From DAOTTI01 sp034437795 (lineage in GTDB: Bacteria > Chloroflexota > UBA11872 > UBA12225): DNA of 18,157 bases. The position numbers and the translations under genes were made by a program. Positions 7,853-14,740 of this stretch are shown one piece after another. The first letter of the stretch is position 1; every line of letters starts with the position of its first letter. A model generated the notes under the pieces. The model was not told where the DNA came from. It did not search any database and was given only the letters and a program-made list of their open reading frames with translations. The DNA lies in NCBI GenBank assembly GCA_034437795.1, contig DAOTTI010000108.1, positions 1-18,157 of the forward strand, read 5' to 3'.

Positions 7853-7881
7853 ATTGTAGCTGCTTGTGACGGCAGCGGCAA
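7853..7881 (-). promoter_or_regulatory. Candidate sigma-70 promoter P1 for the atp operon
   Basis: The minus strand has TTGCCG (7881-7876), a 17-nt spacer and TACAAT (7858-7853). The spacing is ideal, with 4/6 and 5/6 matches to the consensus. It lies about 130 nt upstream of atpZ in an AT-richer patch inside GC-rich sequence and points towards the operon. This is the best promoter candidate in the window. Confidence 0.6.
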
Positions 7882-7933
7882 GCGCGCCCGTACCGGTGGG
7901 CCTGTGCCACAGCTCCGGCTTGGCCGGGGCGGA

Positions 7934-8133
7934 CCTCACCCCCTGCCCCGACGCGGGGACGAGGGGATGCGGAGACGGGGGAAGAGCCCTCACCCCCGGC
8001 CCCTCTCCCGCGTGCGGGAGAGGGGAGCAGACCTCACCCCCTTCGACCGGGGCCGCGCCGCACCCCCTGCCCGACCCATCCCTGCCGTGCGGCTTGGCCC
8101 CCGCGCCCCATCTCCCGCACGCGGGAGATGGGG
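7934..8133. repeat. Intergenic palindromic repeat cluster between atp operon and tRNA-Leu
   Basis: The stretch holds three copies of CCTCACCCCC (7934-7943, 7988-7997, 8032-8041) and two strong hairpins: 8000-8025 (11-bp stem CCCCTCTCCCG, loop CGTG) and 8106-8133 (12-bp stem CCCCATCTCCCG, loop CACG). A 34-nt segment at 8032-8065 recurs with one mismatch at 8499-8532. The layout resembles REP/MITE-type extragenic repeats. No gene is supported here. Confidence 0.75.
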
Positions 8134-8274
8134 AACGACGATCACCGTTGTGTAGCTTGGCCCCGTCGGCGCCGACGCGGAGCACCTGTGGCTGCAACGG
8201 GCGCAGATCCTGCGGGCTCTCCTCCGGGGGGACGTAACGCACCAGCAGGGGCAGAGGGCGCACAGGGCGCCAAC

Positions 8275-8304
8275 AAAAAACGACCTGCAGGCCGTTGCAG
8301 GTCG
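8275..8304 (-). terminator. Intrinsic terminator of tRNA-Leu
   Basis: On the minus strand a perfect 9-bp stem CGACCTGCA / TGCAGGTCG (8304-8296 with 8289-8281) and a 6-nt loop are followed directly by TTTTTT (8280-8275). It begins about 19 nt after the tRNA 3' end. This is the only textbook U-tract terminator I see in the window. Confidence 0.9.
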
Positions 8305-8322
8305 CTCTCCTGGAGGGAGGGG

Positions 8323-8406
8323 TGCCGAAGGTGGGACTCGAACCCACATGGGGAGAACCCCACTACGCCCTGAACGTAGCGCGTCTACCAATTCCGCCAC
8401 TTCGGC
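8323..8406 (-). tRNA. tRNA-Leu (anticodon CAG)
   Basis: The 84-nt gene folds as a class II tRNA. The acceptor stem is GCCGAAG / CTTCGGC with discriminator A. The anticodon arm is CTACG-TTCAGGG-CGTAG, giving anticodon CAG at 8372-8370, which reads the CUG leucine codon. A long variable arm (GGGGTTCTCCCC) and the T arm GTGGG-TTCGAGT-CCCAC are present, as is the D-loop GG. The 3' CCA is not encoded (ACCC follows the acceptor stem), so it must be added by the CCA-adding enzyme. The gene stands alone with its own promoter and terminator. Confidence 0.97.
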
Positions 8407-8419
8407 AGCGGGCACCACA

Positions 8420-8428
8420 AGTATACCA
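8420..8428 (-). promoter_or_regulatory. Extended -10 promoter for tRNA-Leu
   Basis: The minus strand reads TGGTATACT, an extended -10 element 13 nt upstream of the tRNA 5' end, so the primary transcript would carry only a short leader. No good -35 is visible. The identical 9-mer, as part of an 11-nt match, lies before the atp operon. Confidence 0.6.
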
Positions 8429-8498
8429 GACGGCCTTGAGCCATGCTTCCGTTTGCCAGGGTGCGCGCAACGCATCCGAATGTGGCATGGGATGCGGG

Positions 8499-8945
8499 CC
8501 TCACCCCCTTCGGCCGGGGCCGCGCCGCACCCGCTGCGACACGGAGACGGGGAACGCCGGCCGTAGGTGCGCCGTCTCGGGAACCATTGCGCGCGCCCGT
8601 TTACCAGCAGTGGCCCGTTACGCCATCCCCCCGCACCGACGCGGGGATACGGGGGGACGCGGAGGCGCGGAGACGGACCTCCCCCACCGGCGAGCGCGCC
8701 CGGTTCGGAGCGGGGAAAAGACCGCCACGACGTGATGGCGTCCGGACCTGCGGCGCGCCCAATTGCTCGCGGGCGCAACGGTCCGGATGACGCCAGAGCC
8801 TTGCCCCCGTTACCCCCTCGCCGTATCGGCGAGGGGGCTAGGGGGTGAGGTCCTTCCCCGCGTCCCCGCGTCTGCGCGTCGGGGGCACGCCACACTGCCG
8901 GACGAGTGCGAAGTCACCCCGCGTCCCCGCGTCTGCGCGTCGGGG
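8499..8945. repeat. Intergenic repeat cluster between tRNA-Leu and rho
   Basis: The 580-nt tRNA-rho spacer shows no supportable gene. It contains the second copy of the 34-nt repeat (8499-8532; first copy 8032-8065), a perfect 29-nt direct repeat at 8856-8884 and 8917-8945 (starting CCCCGCGTCCCCGCG and ending CGTCGGGG), and an 11-bp stem with a 3-nt loop at 8813-8837 (CCCCCTCGCCG-TAT-CGGCGAGGGGG), next to an inverted copy of CCTCACCCCC (8841-8850). GC-rich, low-complexity motifs built on GACGCGGGG recur through it. Confidence 0.75.
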
Positions 8946-8961
8946 AGGGGAGCGGAAGGGG

Positions 8962-8986
8962 GAGCGCCGCCGCGAGAGCGGCGCTC
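8962..8986 (-). terminator. Hairpin just after the rho stop codon
   Basis: A perfect 9-bp stem GAGCGCCGC / GCGGCGCTC with a 7-nt loop begins 3 nt after the rho stop. It is not followed by a U-tract, so it may be a weak terminator or a transcript-end stabiliser rather than a full intrinsic terminator. Confidence 0.45.
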
Positions 8987-8989
8987 GCC

Positions 8990-10285
8990 TTACACCATGT
9001 CCTTGCTCAGGGTGGCGAAGAACTCCTGGTTCGAGGAGGTCTTCGCCAGGCGGAAGAGCATCGCCTGGATGACGTCCTCCGTCTGCCCCGCAGCCGCCAG
9101 CATGCGGCGCAAGGTCGTGACCTGCTTGAGCGTGGTCTCATCGAGCAGGAGCTCCTCGCGGCGCGTGCCGGAGGCCGGCGCATTGATCGCCGGGAAGATG
9201 CGCTTCTCCTGCAGCCGGCGGTCCAGGCGCAGCTCCATGTTCGCCGTTCCCTTGAACTCCTCAAAGATCACCTCGTCGAGCCGGCTGTCCGTCTCCACCA
9301 GGCAGGTGGCGATGATGGTCAGGCTACCGCCTTCCTCCACGTTCCGCGCCGCGCCGATGAACCGCTTGGGCGGGTACAGCGCGGCCGGATCCATCCCGCC
9401 GGACAGGGTCCGGCCGCTCGATGGGACGACGTAGTTGTAGGCGCGGGCCAGGCGAGTGATGCTGTCCAGCAGGATCACCACGTCACGGCCCACCTCAACC
9501 AGGCGCTTGGCCCGCTCCAGGCACATCTCGGCCACGCGCGTGTGGCTCTCGGGCGGCTCGTCGAAGGTCGAGGAGATCACCTCCGCGCCACGGACTGTCT
9601 TCTCCCAGTCGGTGACCTCCTCCGGACGCTCACCGATCAGGGCCACCATGACGTGGCACTCGGGGTGGTTACGCAGGATGCCGTGGGCGATGCCCTTGAG
9701 CACCGTCGTCTTCCCTGCCTTCGGCGGCGAGACGACCAGACCGCGCTGGCCCTTGCCGATCGGCGCAAAGAGCTCGATCACGCGGTTGGAGAGGTTGAGC
9801 TGCTGCAGCTCGCGCGAGCCGCCGACGTCTTTCAGCTCCAGATTGAACTTCTCGGTGGGGAAGATGGCCGTCAGGCTCTCGAACCACGGCCGGCGGCGCG
9901 CCAGCTCGGGGTCCATGCCGTTGACGGAGTCGACCCGGACCAGGTTCAGGAACCGCTCGTTGTCCTTGGGGAAGCGGATCTGCCCGCTCACCAGGTCGCC
10001 CGTGCGCAAGCCGAAGCGCCGGATCTGCGGCTGGGAGACGTAGACGTCCTCGGGGGACGGCATCCAGTGGCGTCCGACCCGCAGGAGGCCGTAGCCATCA
10101 TCCATGATCTCCAGCACGCCGGTGCGGGTCATGGCCGCCTGCTGGTCCGGCTGCTGCGCCTGCAGGAGCCGGAAGATGAGCTCCTGTTTCTTCAGGCTGC
10201 CGGAGTCGGGGATGTCGACCTCCCGCGCCAGTTCACGAAGCTCGTCAATGGTCTTGGTTTCTAGATCGGCGTATTGCAATTGCAC
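8990..10285 (-). CDS. rho: Transcription termination factor Rho
   Basis: Rho is the hexameric RNA-dependent ATPase that ends transcription. The 431-residue protein is near the E. coli length (419) and lacks the long acidic or basic insertions of some actinobacterial forms. Residues 7-42 form a Rho_N SAP-like domain (TIDELRELAREVDIPD). The cold-shock RNA-binding domain follows, with DGYGLLR and SPEDVYVSQPQIRRFGLRTGD (about 62-97). The ATPase core has Walker A PPKAGKTT (187-194), Walker B VILLDSITRLARAYN (D274), SSGRTLSGGMDP for the Q-loop and RNVEEGGSLTIIAT for the R-loop. It starts with GTG at 10285-10283, supported by AGGAG 8 nt upstream. The gene stands alone, with a long upstream region that may be a regulatory leader. 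Confidence 0.98.
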   Translation of the reverse strand: MQLQYADLETKTIDELRELAREVDIPDSGSLKKQELIFRLLQAQQPDQQAAMTRTGVLEIMDDGYGLLRVGRHWMPSPEDVYVSQPQIRRFGLRTGDLVSGQIRFPKDNERFLNLVRVDSVNGMDPELARRRPWFESLTAIFPTEKFNLELKDVGGSRELQQLNLSNRVIELFAPIGKGQRGLVVSPPKAGKTTVLKGIAHGILRNHPECHVMVALIGERPEEVTDWEKTVRGAEVISSTFDEPPESHTRVAEMCLERAKRLVEVGRDVVILLDSITRLARAYNYVVPSSGRTLSGGMDPAALYPPKRFIGAARNVEEGGSLTIIATCLVETDSRLDEVIFEEFKGTANMELRLDRRLQEKRIFPAINAPASGTRREELLLDETTLKQVTTLRRMLAAAGQTEDVIQAMLFRLAKTSSNQEFFATLSKDMV

Positions 10286-10716
10286 TGTTGGTTCTCCTGC
10301 GCGCTAGCGCAGATTGGCGTGGACTGGAGTGAAGCGCACCGCTGGGCGCGCCGGCCATCGTGGCGGCCACAGTGAGCCTGGCTGGCGTCCGCGGGGGCCG
10401 CCGCATGGCAGGCATTGCGTCCCAGCGGGCGCTCCCGTGGCGAGAAGGACCTGGAGGGTCATTGCTCCGGCGGCTCCGGCCAGGCTATGTGCGGCGCCGG
10501 CAAGATCCTGATCAATCGAGTCTGTCGCGTCTATGGCGGCTCTACGGCTACGCCCCGAGCCGTCCCTGGCGGGTCGGCACTATCGAGGCTCCGCTCCCAA
10601 TCAGGCCGATGGCGCCTCGCATCGTTCACAGGACGAATCCTGTCGGCAGCGGGTGGAGGCGTGGCACGTCGGGGAGGGCATCCGGGCCAGTCGGTGGCTC
10701 CAGGATACTTGGGTCC
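10286..10716 (-). promoter_or_regulatory. Possible long 5' leader of rho
   Basis: If the promoter at 10752-10723 is real, rho has a leader of about 430 nt. It contains a small perfect hairpin ACAGGA-TTCG-TCCTGT (10643-10628) and the palindrome GCGCTAGCGC (10301-10310) just before the rho Shine-Dalgarno. I find no coding sequence with family features in it. In E. coli rho is autoregulated by termination in its leader, so a similar arrangement is possible but inferred. Confidence 0.35.
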
Positions 10717-10722
10717 ACGACA

Positions 10723-10752
10723 ACTCTAGCACCGTGCGCTTCTATCCGTCAA
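10723..10752 (-). promoter_or_regulatory. Candidate promoter for rho
   Basis: The minus strand has TTGACG (10752-10747), an 18-nt spacer and TAGAGT (10728-10723). The -35 matches 5 of 6 and the -10 matches 4 of 6 positions of the consensus. It points at rho, 437 nt upstream of its start. Confidence 0.4.
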
Positions 10753-10800
10753 TAGCCTGTCCCAAACGGGCCACGTCCCCCGTGCTCTGGCACTCTCGGC

Positions 10801-10824
10801 GAGTAGCGAGTAACGAGTAGCGAG
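10801..10824. repeat. Heptamer tandem repeat
   Basis: Three and a half units of GAGTAGC/GAGTAAC/GAGTAGC/GAG lie in the pyrG-rho spacer. The middle unit differs by one base. No coding role is visible. Short heptameric tandem repeats of this kind occur between genes in several bacterial groups. Confidence 0.7.
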
Positions 10825-10931
10825 CGCCCCACCCGCGCCGCGCCTGTGATGTTGCCGGCGAGCGGGGACTGTTCTCCAAACTTATGGAAGTGGGACAAGT
10901 AATGGGCTCCGCTCATGTGACGGGGGTTTAC

Positions 10932-10961
10932 GCGTAGCCGGCGCGTGCAGCCGGCCTACGC
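10932..10961 (-). terminator. Hairpin overlapping the pyrG stop codon
   Basis: GCGTAGGCCGGC (10961-10950) pairs with GCCGGCTACGC (10942-10932), an 11-bp stem with one bulged base and a 7-nt loop. The pyrG TAG lies inside the first arm. No U-tract follows on the minus strand, so its strength as a terminator is doubtful. Confidence 0.4.
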
Positions 10962-12623
10962 CACCAGGATTTCCTGCAGGGGCAGCGGGCGCTGGTCGCC
11001 TTCGATCGGGCGCTCGCGGCAGGCGGCGACGAAGGCGCGGAACAGCGGGTGCGGGTTGTTGGGGCGCGACTTGAACTCCGGATGGAACTGCGTGCCCACA
11101 AACCAGGGATGGTTGGCCAGCTCAATGATCTCGACCAGCCGCCCGTCGGGCGAGAGCCCGCTGAAGACCATCCCGTGAGCCTGAAGCAGGTCGCGGTAGG
11201 CGTTGTTGAACTCCAGCCGGTGGCGATGGCGCTCATAGACCTCCGGCACCCCATAGGCCTCGGCGGCGCGCGTGCCCGGTACCAGCCGGCAGGGATAGAG
11301 CCCCAGGCGCATGGTGCCTCCTTTGATCCCATCCGCCGCCTGATCGGCCATGTAATCGATCACCGGATGCGGCGTGGCCGGCGCGAACTCGGTGCTGTTG
11401 GGCAGGTCTGAGTTGAGGACATGGCGCGCAAACTCGATCACCGCGCATTGCATGCCCAGACAGAGCCCGAGGAAGGGGATCTCCTGCTCGCGGGCGAAGC
11501 GGATGGCCGCGATCTTGCCTTCGATGCCGCGGCTGCCGAACCCGCCGGGCACGACCACGCCCCGTACGTCGCCCAGGGCGCGCCACAGCGCCTCCTCGCC
11601 CCGCTGCCGCACCTCCTCCTCCAGCTCTTCCGAGTTGATCCACTTCAGATCGAGCTGCCGGTCGTGGAACGCGGCCGCGTGGCGCAGCGCCTCGGTCACG
11701 CTCAGGTAGGCGTCGTGGAGCTGGACGTACTTCCCGACCAGGGCCACGCGCAGGCACGGGCTCGGCTTCTGCAGCCGGCGCAGCATCTCGCACCACTGGC
11801 GCAGATCGGGTTCGCGCGCCGGCAGGTCCAGCTCCTCCACGATAGCATCGCCCAGGCCGCCCTGCTCCAGGACCAGCGGCACCTCGTAGATCTCGTTTAA
11901 CGTGGGCAGGGAGACGACCGCCTGGGGCGCCACGTCGCAGTACAGCGCGATCTTCTCCCGCAGGTCGGCGCTCAGGGGGAGGTCCGAGCGGCAGACGATC
12001 GCGTCCGGCTGGATGCCCACGCGCCGCAGCTCCTGCACCGAGTGCTGCGTCGGCTTGGTCTTGAGCTCCCCGGTCGCCTCCAGGTGCGGCACCAGCGTGA
12101 CGTGCACGTAGTAGACGTTGCGCCGGCCCACGTCCTTCCGCATCTGGCGGATGGCCTCCAGAAAGGCCAGGCTCTCGATGTCCCCCACCGTGCCCCCTAC
12201 CTCCACGATCACGACGTCGGCGTTGGTGACGCGGCCGACGCGCATGATCCGCTCCTTAATCTCGTTCGTGATGTGCGGGACGAACTGGATCGTGCCACCG
12301 AGATAGTCGCCGCGACGCTCCTTACGGATCACGTCGTAGAAGATCTGGCCGCTGGTGACAGTGTTGTCACGGGTCAGGTTCTCGTCGGTGAAGCGCTCAT
12401 AGTGGCCCAGATCGAGGTCGGTCTCGGCGCCGTCGTCGGTAACGAACACCTCGCCGTGCTGGTAGGGGCTCATGGTGCCGGGGTCGACGTTGAGGTAGGG
12501 GTCCAGCTTCTGGATGGACACGTGCAGGCCGCGGCTCTTGAGGATGCACCCGATCGACGCTACCGTAATCCCCTTCCCTACCGAGGAGACCACACCGCCG
12601 GTCACAAAGATGAACTTGGGCAT
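10956..12623 (-). CDS. pyrG: CTP synthase
   Basis: This enzyme makes CTP from UTP, ATP and glutamine, the last step of pyrimidine nucleotide synthesis. It has 555 residues, full length. The synthase domain (about 1-270) starts MPKFIFVTGGVVSSVGKGI with the P-loop SSVGKGIT (13-20), and has YLNVDPGTMSPYQHGEVFVT (43-62) and VEVGGTVGDIES. The C-terminal class I glutaminase domain has PGGFGSRG (359-366), the nucleophile C388 in GLCLGMQ, and the His-Glu pair H514/E516 in TQFHPEF, so both active sites look intact. The ATG at 12623 has AGGAG 8 nt upstream. It follows the MBL-fold gene by 65 nt with no terminator between them, so the two are probably co-transcribed. Confidence 0.98.
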   Translation of the reverse strand: MPKFIFVTGGVVSSVGKGITVASIGCILKSRGLHVSIQKLDPYLNVDPGTMSPYQHGEVFVTDDGAETDLDLGHYERFTDENLTRDNTVTSGQIFYDVIRKERRGDYLGGTIQFVPHITNEIKERIMRVGRVTNADVVIVEVGGTVGDIESLAFLEAIRQMRKDVGRRNVYYVHVTLVPHLEATGELKTKPTQHSVQELRRVGIQPDAIVCRSDLPLSADLREKIALYCDVAPQAVVSLPTLNEIYEVPLVLEQGGLGDAIVEELDLPAREPDLRQWCEMLRRLQKPSPCLRVALVGKYVQLHDAYLSVTEALRHAAAFHDRQLDLKWINSEELEEEVRQRGEEALWRALGDVRGVVVPGGFGSRGIEGKIAAIRFAREQEIPFLGLCLGMQCAVIEFARHVLNSDLPNSTEFAPATPHPVIDYMADQAADGIKGGTMRLGLYPCRLVPGTRAAEAYGVPEVYERHRHRLEFNNAYRDLLQAHGMVFSGLSPDGRLVEIIELANHPWFVGTQFHPEFKSRPNNPHPLFRAFVAACRERPIEGDQRPLPLQEILVA

Positions 12624-12688
12624 ACCTCGCGCTCCTGTGTCCTCAACCGTTCTCGTCGACCGTCTGATCCCGGTGCTGTCGCGGCCGG

Positions 12689-13336
12689 CTACTGTGGTGG
12701 GGCGCCCGCCGCGGCCGGCGCCCTCGGCTCGAGCAGGACCACGCGCGCGGTCGCCGGCAGGGTGCTGCTGCTCACCTGCAGACGCGGCTCGCGGGCGGAT
12801 GGATCGCTCCCCAGCTCGCGGCAGAAGCGTTCCACCGCCCCCGTGCCTTCCGCTGGGCCGAGCACCACAGGGATCAGCAGGCGCGCTTCGAGCTGGCTAG
12901 CCAGGGCCACCGCCTGCGCCACCGGCAGGCCGGTGCTCTCTCCCACCGGAATAATCAGGACGTCGGGCGAGCCCATCTCCTGCACCTCCTGCGCCGACGG
13001 CGGCAGGTTCATCCGCCCCAGATGGCAGACCGCTACCCCATCCGCCAGCAGCGTGTACACCACATTGCGAGCGGGAAGGGGGCCGGCGTCGGCCCCCTGG
13101 CGGCGCGTGGCGATCCCCGTGATGGGGATGCCTTTGATCTCGTACTCACCTGGCCCGTCCACCAGCCGGTAGCGACCGCCGGCCTGGAGGCGGCCGCGAG
13201 CGGTGCGGTCACTCAGGGTGACAATGTCGGCGGTGAGGGGACCCGTGCCAGGAGGGAGATCGAACGGGTCGGTGAGGATGCTGACGTTGCCTGCTTGCAG
13301 GCGAAGACAGGAACCGCCGAGCCAGATGACATCCAT
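12689..13336 (-). CDS. Metallo-beta-lactamase-fold protein with degenerate metal site
   Basis: The 215-residue protein resembles the COG2220 / Lactamase_B_3 group. Recognisable pieces are VIWLGGSCLRL (3-13), LTDPF (21-25), GPGEYEIKGI (61-70), VCHLGRMN (103-110) and DVLIIPVG (125-132). The usual ligands are mostly gone: the His of GHS is Gly (residue 8), the expected HxHxDH block is TLSDRTARG (40-48), the Asp of CHLGD is Arg (R108), and no PxHY motif is seen in the C-terminal part, which reads LLIPVVLGPAEG. A hydrolase activity is therefore doubtful (inference). The C-terminus is Ala/Pro-rich. The Shine-Dalgarno is poor. It precedes pyrG by 65 nt; no functional link to CTP synthesis is evident. 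Confidence 0.75.
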   Translation of the reverse strand: MDVIWLGGSCLRLQAGNVSILTDPFDLPPGTGPLTADIVTLSDRTARGRLQAGGRYRLVDGPGEYEIKGIPITGIATRRQGADAGPLPARNVVYTLLADGVAVCHLGRMNLPPSAQEVQEMGSPDVLIIPVGESTGLPVAQAVALASQLEARLLIPVVLGPAEGTGAVERFCRELGSDPSAREPRLQVSSSTLPATARVVLLEPRAPAAAGAPPQ

Positions 13337-13621
13337 GCCGGAACTAACGTCTAGTCCGGGGGCGACGTACGTGTCGGCCCAGTCGAGAGTCTAGCAGAAC
13401 CGCGTCCCCGCGCCCCGCTCTTATCTGGGACGCGCCGGTCCCGTGGCGGCCGCGGCCGGGGCCGTAGCGCGGCCGCGCCCCCGACCCGCTGGCCCGGGTT
13501 CGTCATGAGCGGAGCCCTCACCCGCTCCCTGTGGGAGACGGAACGCCTCACTGGCGGTGACGCATCAGGGCGGCCGGACCCCAGGGCGTTGAGGCAAGGC
13601 GGCCACGCCCCCCGCCGGCCA
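13337..13621. other. Spacer between femAB and MBL-fold gene
   Basis: This 285-nt spacer has no supportable gene. Near the middle (13501-13540) lies a minus-strand copy of a hairpin repeat (TCTCCCACAGGGAG...GGGCTCCGC) that also occurs at 17493-17540. A 7-bp stem CCGGCCA/TGGCCGG (13615-13621 with 13634-13640) encloses the femAB stop codon. No U-tract terminator and no clear promoter for the MBL-fold gene were found. Confidence 0.5.
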
Positions 13622-14740
13622 TTACGTCGCCGGTGGCCGGCTGAGGAGGGGCGCGCCCCGCTCGCCCCTGATGGCACGGAGCGCCTGAAAGGCGCGGGGC
13701 AGGGCACGATGCCACAGCGCGTAGAGGGCCGGAGCGGCGACGTAGTCGTAGGGGCCGGCCCAGCGCACGTAGCGCCCGCCGAACCCGCGCTTGAAGTAGT
13801 AGACGCCGGCCAGCGGGTCGTTCTTATCGGCAGGGTCCTCTGGCGCGCCCCACAGGTCGTAGCTCTCGCAGCCCTGGTCGCGCGCCCAGCGCATGGCGTG
13901 CCACTGCAGCAGGTAGGGGGCGTGGACCTGCTGGCCCCGCTCCGACGAGGCGCCATAGAGGTACCACGCCCGCCGGCCGAAGATCAGGAGCAGCAGGGCC
14001 GCCTCCGCGCGGCCGTCCGCCTCTGCGAGGAATAGCGCCACGTGGCCGGTGGGCGAGAGGCGCTCCCACAGGCGCTGGAGGTAGTGCCGCGGCCGCACGA
14101 CGAACCCGTCGCGCTGGCCTGTCTCCTCATACAGGGAGTAGAACCGGTCGAGGTCCTCCGCCCCGCCGGCCCGCACCGTGACCCCTTCCCGCGCCGCCTT
14201 ACGCACGTAGCGGCGCCAGGTGGCGCTCATCCGCGCCAGCAGCTCGTCGTCGGTAGCGCGGACGTCGACCAGCACCGTGGCCGCGGCCTGATACTGCCCC
14301 CGCGCTGGGCGGTACCCGGCGCGGCGCAGGGCGGCGATTGCGCCCGGGGCGTCAAGTTCCACCTCCGGCTCGACGGTGAGAAAGATGCAGTGGTCGCGGC
14401 GGGCCTCCTGCCCCAGCCGGCGCAGGACGGCCTCAAAGAGCTCCAGGTCCGCATGGTCCAGCGCGGGGCCCTTGGGGCACTACCACACGCCCCAGCCCGG
14501 CCCGGGGAGCCCGCGCCGCTGCACGGCGGCGGCCGCGACAGCGGCGCCCCCGCGATAGAAGGCCAGCCGGCGGGTGGTCCAGCCGGTCTCGCGGCGCAGC
14601 TCGCCCCACTCCCAGCTCTGCATGCCGTGGGCGTTGGGCAGGCTCCGCAGCAGGTCGTTCCACTCCTGCTGGCTGGTGACCTCACGCACTGTTAGCGCCT
14701 GAGCCGGCGCCGCGGCGCGGGCCGCGGAGGCTTGGGACAT
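13622..14740 (-). pseudogene. FemAB-family peptidyltransferase, interrupted by an in-frame TAG
   Basis: FemAB/FemX-type enzymes add amino acids from aminoacyl-tRNA to the peptidoglycan precursor; related family members have other acyl-transfer roles. From the ATG at 14740 the frame encodes LTVREVTSQQEWNDLL, LPNAHGMQSWEWGELRRETGW and FYRGGAAVAAAAVQRRGLP. It then meets TAG at 14482-14480 and continues in the same frame with CPKGPALDHADLELF, IFLTVEPEV, WYLYGASSERGQQ, YDLWGAPEDPADKNDP and YYFKRGFGGRYV, ending at TAA. The total is about 371 residues plus the stop, normal for the family. The stop falls where relatives have Tyr in Y(V/I)P(K/R)GP. A 246-codon fragment could reinitiate at GTG 14362. 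It may be a true nonsense mutation or a sequence error. The start also lies inside the ubiE frame. Confidence 0.8.

Noticed and set aside
8032..8945. CRISPR array in the atp-rho spacers
   Set aside because: Repeats occur only in pairs, spacing is irregular, many copies are hairpins and no cas genes are present.
8906..10264. 452-codon plus-strand open frame opposite rho
   Set aside because: It mirrors the rho coding sequence, which has all Rho motifs; the plus-strand product resembles nothing known.
10314..10820. Small plus-strand open frames in the pyrG-rho spacer
   Set aside because: They overlap in several frames, have Arg/Gly/Ser-rich translations and no ribosome binding sites.
12624..12688. 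CTP-responsive attenuator before pyrG
   Set aside because: The 65-nt gap has no terminator hairpin with U-tract and no initial G-run of the Bacillus type.
14480..14482. Pyrrolysine or programmed readthrough at the TAG
   Set aside because: There is no supporting context such as methylamine genes, tRNA-Pyl or pylS in the window. A mutation or sequence error is simpler.
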